NCBI GenBank assembly: GCA_934539295.1
Contig: CAKTCN010000018.1
Coordinates: forward strand, 1 to 64,000
DNA from: an uncultured Allosphingosinicella sp.
GTDB taxonomy: Bacteria; Pseudomonadota; Alphaproteobacteria; Sphingomonadales; Sphingomonadaceae
Direction: 5' to 3'
Length of the DNA stretch: 64,000 nucleotides
Under the pieces are notes generated by a model. That model ran no database searches. It was not told where the DNA came from and worked only from the letters and a program-made list of their open reading frames with translations. The stretch's first letter is position 1, and every line of letters begins with the position of its first letter. The translations under genes and the position numbers were made by a program. Shown here piece after piece: positions 60,517-64,000 of this stretch.

Positions 60517-61158
60517 TTACTTCGAGGTGAGGACTGACCGATCGCCCTTCGGGTGGTCGGCCTGATGAGACCCACGGCGAGGGTTGCCGCCCTCGTCGTG
60601 GGCATTCCCCAGCAGGCGCTGGAGAATCTGCTGGTTGAGCTGCCGGCGCAGCTCACGCAATCTGTCGAGGAGCCGCTGCTCGGCCTCCATGCACTCCGCG
60701 AGCGCAGCGATCTTCCGCTGCGTTTCGAGTGGCGGCAGCGGGATCTCGACGCTGCCAAGGGCCTGTACTGAGAGGCGAGACAAGGCCGCGCCCTGGGAAT
60801 CCGCACTCAACGCCTCGCGCGTCCGCGGCAGATTTAGGAAAGCCGCGACGTAGCCAGCGTCCACCCTCGACCGGTCCGGACGGAAGAGAAGCACGTCGTT
60901 GCTCGGATAGGCACCCTCCGCGGAGCCTGTCACTTTCGCGGCGATCGGGAGGCCGCGACCGCGCACAACGACATCATCAGATTTCAATCTCGCGGCGCGT
61001 CCGCGCGTCGGCACGCCCCCGTCGCTCGGTGAGGCGAGCGAGCCATTCTCCAGAATATCGCCGGCGCGAATGTATTGTGCGGCAGATGCCGACTCGCGCT
61101 GATACGCGGTGGGCGTCGCACCGACCATCGTGTCACCGAGTTCGCCAAGAGCTTTCAT
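60517..61158 (-). CDS. Single-TRD HsdS-like protein (213 aa)
   Basis: Start at the ATG at 61158 (MKALGELGDTMVGATPTAYQ), GGGTGGGG upstream. One target-recognition domain (QYIRAGDILENGSLASPSDG; VDAGYVAAFLNLPRTREALS; LSRLSVQALGSVEIPLPPLE) and one spacer helix (QRKIAALAECMEAEQRLLDR). It is half the length of the full HsdS (57463-58686) and is the first gene of the operon. Half-S proteins can dimerise and bind HsdM, or act as stand-alone DNA binders. Confidence 0.82.
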   Translation of the reverse strand: MKALGELGDTMVGATPTAYQRESASAAQYIRAGDILENGSLASPSDGGVPTRGRAARLKSDDVVVRGRGLPIAAKVTGSAEGAYPSNDVLLFRPDRSRVDAGYVAAFLNLPRTREALSADSQGAALSRLSVQALGSVEIPLPPLETQRKIAALAECMEAEQRLLDRLRELRRQLNQQILQRLLGNAHDEGGNPRRGSHQADHPKGDRSVLTSK

Positions 61159-61205
61159 CCCCACCCGCCTACCCTTCGCGCTGCGTTCGCGCAAGCAGAT
61201 TTTGT

Positions 61206-61242
61206 GTTGTCACGCGTGTCTAACACTGTTAGCCGTTGTCAC
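61206..61242. promoter_or_regulatory. Repeat cluster in the divergent gap between the restriction operon and the TIR gene
   Basis: CTAACACTGTTAG (61220-61232) is a perfect palindrome with a central C, flanked by direct repeats GTTGTCAC at 61206-61213 and 61235-61242. The cluster lies in the 191-bp gap (61159-61349) that must hold promoters for both directions. It is a candidate operator; no matching regulator gene is adjacent. Confidence 0.45.
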
Positions 61243-61349
61243 AACGCTCCAACATGAAAAAGCGTTTGACGATGCCGCCGACGAGGTATAGGGGCCCTTG
61301 CGCGGCAGGGCTCGATGGCCCTCCAAACACCTCTCTCAATGGAGCCAAC

Positions 61350-62372
61350 GTGAGCCGGTCCGTCTTCATCAGCCATGCCGTCGCCGACAAGCCGCTCGTG
61401 GAGGCGTTCGTGCGATTTCTAGAGGATGGCATCGGCCTGCCCGAAGCGGAGATCTTCTGCGTATCGATTCCCGGGATGGGCATCCCGACGGGCACTTCCT
61501 TCGTGAATTACATCCGCGACGAGATGACGAGGCCGGCCCTGGTGATCATGCTCATCACGCCAAATTATCTCGCCAGCGCCTTCTGCCAAGGCGAGATGGG
61601 CGCGGCCTGGATCAAGGGGCATCGCATCTTCCCGCTCATCGTTCCTCCCTCCACGTTCGCTGACATGGGCGGCGTCTTCTTGGGAACCCAGGCGATCAAG
61701 ATCGACGACGATGTGCGGGTGAATGAGTTGAAGGACGCCCTGGTTAGCACCGTCCGCTTTACGCCGAAATCTACGTCGCGTTGGGACCTTGCGCGCAAGG
61801 ATTTCTACGGCAAGCTCCCCGCTCTCATCCAGTCGCTGCCTCCAGCCCAGACTGTGTCTCGGCAGGCGCACGAGGAACTGCAGGCCAAATATGAAGACGC
61901 CTTGGGGGAGATGAGTGATCAGGAAGAACAGATCCGTCGTCTGCGGGATCAGATCACCGCCCTTGAAAATGCCAAGAATGCGGAGGAGGTCGCAGAAATT
62001 GCCGCCGCTTTCAGCGACACTGAAGCTGGCGAGCAGCTACTCGCGCTGTTGAAGGATGCAAAGGCGGCAATTGCCAGCCTCGGGCCCACCGTGCTGCGCA
62101 TGCACGTCCTTGCAAAATACCACAGCAAGCCGTTCGAAGGGTGGCGTGATGATCCCGAGGTCTTCGACGCGGCAGTGCGGCGGAACCTGCTCACCGAGGA
62201 ACTCGACCTTCGTTGGAATGCTGCGCAGATCAAGCGCGTCACTAATGCCCTCGAGACCATAGATGCGTTCGTGCGTTTAAACAGCGACGAGCTTGAGGGG
62301 TTCGCCGAACGGGAGTTCGACGCGCCGCTCGAAACGGACAACGAGGACTTCTGGCGCGAGCACCTCCTCTAA
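61350..62372 (+). CDS. TIR-domain protein with coiled coil (340 aa)
   Basis: GTG start at 61350 with GGAGCC upstream; the frame is open from 61236 but the upstream part is not TIR-like. SRSVFISHAVADKPLVEAFV opens the TIR domain, with RPALVIMLITPNYLASAFCQ and a Glu (E82) in GEMGAAW at the catalytic NADase position. A coiled coil follows (about 165-215: EQIRRLRDQITALENAKNAE), then an unrecognised helical C-terminus of about 120 residues. TIR effectors deplete NAD+ or make signal nucleotides in phage defence. It is divergent from the restriction operon. Confidence 0.88.
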   Translation: MSRSVFISHAVADKPLVEAFVRFLEDGIGLPEAEIFCVSIPGMGIPTGTSFVNYIRDEMTRPALVIMLITPNYLASAFCQGEMGAAWIKGHRIFPLIVPPSTFADMGGVFLGTQAIKIDDDVRVNELKDALVSTVRFTPKSTSRWDLARKDFYGKLPALIQSLPPAQTVSRQAHEELQAKYEDALGEMSDQEEQIRRLRDQITALENAKNAEEVAEIAAAFSDTEAGEQLLALLKDAKAAIASLGPTVLRMHVLAKYHSKPFEGWRDDPEVFDAAVRRNLLTEELDLRWNAAQIKRVTNALETIDAFVRLNSDELEGFAEREFDAPLETDNEDFWREHLL

Positions 62373-62505
62373 CGCCCGAGGGCCGCGCCGGGGCGAAAAG
62401 CGTTGCCCGCGGTGGTCCAAATTGGTAGTCCATCAACATAATCACAGACCTACCGGCTTAGCTTTAAGCTATTGATTCTACGTGCGTTAGGAATGGGGAG
62501 ACCCC

Positions 62506-62522
62506 TCCCGTAGGGGTCACCA
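62506..62522. repeat. attR of element 2
   Basis: Exact copy of the 17-bp tRNA-Glu 3' end (TCCCGTAGGGGTCACCA). It marks the right boundary; the region after it belongs to the host chromosome. Confidence 0.93.
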
Positions 62523-62701
62523 GCCTTCCATCGGCATAGGTGCAATTCGCAAGGCTCTTCGGAGTGCTTGCTTTCGGAAAAGCTCCGGCCACCATGTGGC
62601 TGATCTGGCAGATCGGGCACGTTCGGTTCGACGTCCAAGCACGTATGTTGTAGGGGTCCGACTGCGCCCCTGTGCGTTGTCCGGTGCGAAGGAGAAGATG
62701 C

Positions 62702-62845
62702 ATGATCGATCCGAAGCCCGGTAATCCCGTCGATCCGACTGATATGACCCCTGCGCCCGACGTTGCGGACTCCGTGGACGAGTCTACTTCCGAGTTGAAC
62801 CTGGAGGCAGAGGAACAGGCCGCTCGGCTTGGTGATTTCGCCTGA
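62702..62845 (+). CDS. Very small acidic protein (47 aa)
   Basis: ATG at 62702 with AAGGAGAAG upstream. MIDPKPGNPVDPTDMTPAPD then an acidic tail (ELNLEAEEQAARLGDFA). No family recognised; the ribosome site is the main support. It lies 51 bp before psd. Confidence 0.5.
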   Translation: MIDPKPGNPVDPTDMTPAPDVADSVDESTSELNLEAEEQAARLGDFA

Positions 62846-62896
62846 ACCTATGAAACACGCATTTGCCGTTCAAAAAACCGGGCGCGCGGAGTCATC

Positions 62897-63748
62897 ATGT
62901 CGGACCGCCTGAAGGTCTTGCTTCAGCATCTGTTGCCCAAGCAGCATCTGACCAGGCTGGCCGGCAGGGTGGCGGGCGCTGAGGGCGGTTGGCTGACCCC
63001 GCGGCTGATCCGTTGGTTCGCGCGCAATTATGGCGTCGACATGAGTGAAGCAGCAGACCCGGATCTGGCGTCCTACAGAAGCTTCAACCACTTCTTCACG
63101 CGGCCGCTGAAGGCCGGTGCCCGCCCGATTGCCGCTGCCGATTTCATTTGCCCCGTGGATGGCGCGATCAGCCAGTTCGGCGACATCGATGATCATCACA
63201 TGCTGCAGGCGAAAGGTCACCGCTTCACCACCACCGAACTGGTCGGCGGCGATGCGGCATTGGGAGCTACATTCCGGCACGGCAGCTTCGCCAATCTGTA
63301 CCTTTCGCCCCGGGATTGTCACCGGCTGCACATGCCTTGTGATGGCAGGCTGACGCGCATGATCCATGTGCCGGGCACGTTGTTTTCGGTGAACCCGGTC
63401 ACTGCGCGCAGCGTCCCCAACCTGTTCGCGCGCAACGAGCGGGTCGTCTGCGTCTTTGCATCTCCCGAGCATGGGCCGTTCGTGATGGTTCTGGTCGGGG
63501 CCACCATCGTCGGCAGCATGGCGACGGTCTGGCACGGCGTAGTGAATGCGAAGCGCACGAACAAAGTGTCCGAATGGACCTATGCTGATGGAGAGGTCAC
63601 GCTCTCGAAAGGCGAAGAGATGGGCCGCTTCCTGCTGGGCTCCACGATCGTGATGCTGTTCCAGCAGGGCAGCATCGTCTTCAACGACGCATGGGCGCCG
63701 GAAAGATCGGTCCGCCTGGGCGAGATGATGGGCAATCGTCCGTCCTAG
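62897..63748 (+). CDS. psd: Phosphatidylserine decarboxylase proenzyme
   Basis: 283 residues from MSDRLKVLLQHLLPKQHLTR. Family signatures: RSFNHFFTRPLKAGARPI, CPVDGAISQFGDI, FANLYLSPRDCHRLHMPCDG and the self-cleavage motif LGST in FLLGSTIVMLFQQG, where Ser becomes the pyruvoyl group. It makes phosphatidylethanolamine. Length fits the proteobacterial type. Confidence 0.96.
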   Translation: MSDRLKVLLQHLLPKQHLTRLAGRVAGAEGGWLTPRLIRWFARNYGVDMSEAADPDLASYRSFNHFFTRPLKAGARPIAAADFICPVDGAISQFGDIDDHHMLQAKGHRFTTTELVGGDAALGATFRHGSFANLYLSPRDCHRLHMPCDGRLTRMIHVPGTLFSVNPVTARSVPNLFARNERVVCVFASPEHGPFVMVLVGATIVGSMATVWHGVVNAKRTNKVSEWTYADGEVTLSKGEEMGRFLLGSTIVMLFQQGSIVFNDAWAPERSVRLGEMMGNRPS

Positions 63749-63794
63749 CCACGCTGCCGACCTGGGCGCGGCTGCCTTCGCCCCGGGTCGTTCA

Positions 63795-64000
63795 TCAAAG
63801 CACCAGCTTTCCCGCATAGCCGGTCAGTTCCAGATAACCTCTCCCGTCCTGCGTGGTGACGGCGCCTTCCCAGTAGACCGGCATGCCCGATGACCGCCCG
63901 TCGAGTTCCTGCGCGTCGAACATCGGCTTCAATCGGAAACGTCGCTGCTCGCCAGCCAGGCGCACGATGAAGTCGGCTTCGACCGGATAGCGGCCGCCCG
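63795..64000 (-). CDS. Lipocalin-like (AttH/carotenoid 1,2-hydratase-type) protein, C-terminal part
   Basis: The frame is open at the right edge and ends at a TGA at 63795-63797. The visible 67 residues include GRYPVEADFIVRLAGEQRRF, FDAQELDGRSSGMPVYWEGA and GRGYLELTGYAGKLVL, the YWEGA...GYLELTGY ending of the AttH/CrtC lipocalin-like family. Such proteins occur next to ABC exporters of lipoprotein type or in carotenoid pathways; the missing N-terminus prevents a choice. Confidence 0.75.
   Translation of the reverse strand, partial: GGRYPVEADFIVRLAGEQRRFRLKPMFDAQELDGRSSGMPVYWEGAVTTQDGRGYLELTGYAGKLVL

Larger units (their letters stand above)
45343..62522. mobile_element. Integrated element 2 in tRNA-Glu(CTC), about 17.2 kb, with a defence block
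   Basis: Bounded by an identical 17-bp repeat of the tRNA 3' end (45343-45359 and 62506-62522). A tyrosine integrase starts 89 bp inside. It carries an XRE regulator, two relaxase-related genes, an exonuclease, a type I restriction-modification operon with extra genes and a TIR protein. No conjugation secretion genes are visible, so it is an integrative mobilisable element or genomic island. Confidence 0.93.

Noticed and set aside
62464..62703. Minus-strand open frame across the right end of element 2
   Set aside because: It contains a CPIC stretch but crosses the attR junction, which makes it chimeric, and it has no support on both sides. It could be the remnant of a host gene cut by integration.
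62870..63817. Minus-strand open frame over psd
   Set aside because: psd is complete with its LGST cleavage motif; the antisense frame is a shadow.

Overview
The window looks like chromosome of a GC-rich alphaproteobacterium, most likely a sphingomonad. The grounds are the rpsM-rpsK-rpoA block, a three-gene pntAA/pntAB/pntB transhydrogenase, an aa3-type oxidase subunit IV peptide, several small proteins of sphingomonad style, and alphaproteobacterial intergenic repeats. No taxonomic search was possible, so this is inference.

Host segments. Positions 1-6336 hold leucine and short-chain acyl-CoA catabolism (methylcrotonyl-CoA carboxylase beta subunit, isovaleryl-CoA dehydrogenase, a divergent thiolase), two small membrane proteins and a DUF4403 lipoprotein. 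Positions 31544-45359 hold tRNA-Arg(ACG), a nitronate monooxygenase, a PspC protein, rpoA/rpsK/rpsM, the pnt operon with a PH-domain gene inside it, tRNA-Val(TAC), mntP, a winged-helix regulator, an aspartate/glutamate racemase broken by one amber codon, wecB, a small lipoprotein and tRNA-Glu(CTC). Positions 62523-64000 hold psd and the end of a lipocalin-like gene.

Mobile element 1 (about 6337-31589, 25 kb) sits in tRNA-Arg and is bounded by a direct repeat of about 105 bp. It opens with a tyrosine integrase, then an AlpA-like regulator, a Toprim primase-like protein and a VapE helicase, which is a satellite-like order. Next come an array of nine 9-bp repeats, a short tail-only phage gene set (tail assembly chaperone, gp10-like protein, tape measure, downstream tail-linked protein), a Cas2-like protein, a HEPN-like protein, a run of small coupled unknowns, a DUF3800 protein, a MobV relaxase and, against attR, a three-gene operon (STAS/HATPase protein, STAS-like protein, membrane protein). 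I see no capsid, portal or large-terminase gene.

Mobile element 2 (about 45343-62522, 17 kb) sits in tRNA-Glu and is bounded by a 17-bp repeat of the tRNA 3' end. It carries a 662-residue integrase, an XRE regulator with a visible promoter/operator, a MobA-like fragment beside a DnaQ-like exonuclease, a hairpin-rich region that may be an oriT, a MobV relaxase, and a defence block. That block is one minus-strand operon: a single-TRD HsdS, DUF2188, HsdM, HsdS, a zinc-ribbon nucleoside-deoxyribosyltransferase-like protein, HsdR and a YgjP-type metalloprotease. A TIR-domain protein is transcribed divergently from it.

About two thirds of the window is therefore mobile DNA. The best candidates for undescribed biology are the three-gene STAS/HATPase/membrane operon at the end of element 1, the tail-only satellite-like layout of element 1 with its 9-bp repeat array, and the expanded type I restriction/TIR block of element 2.
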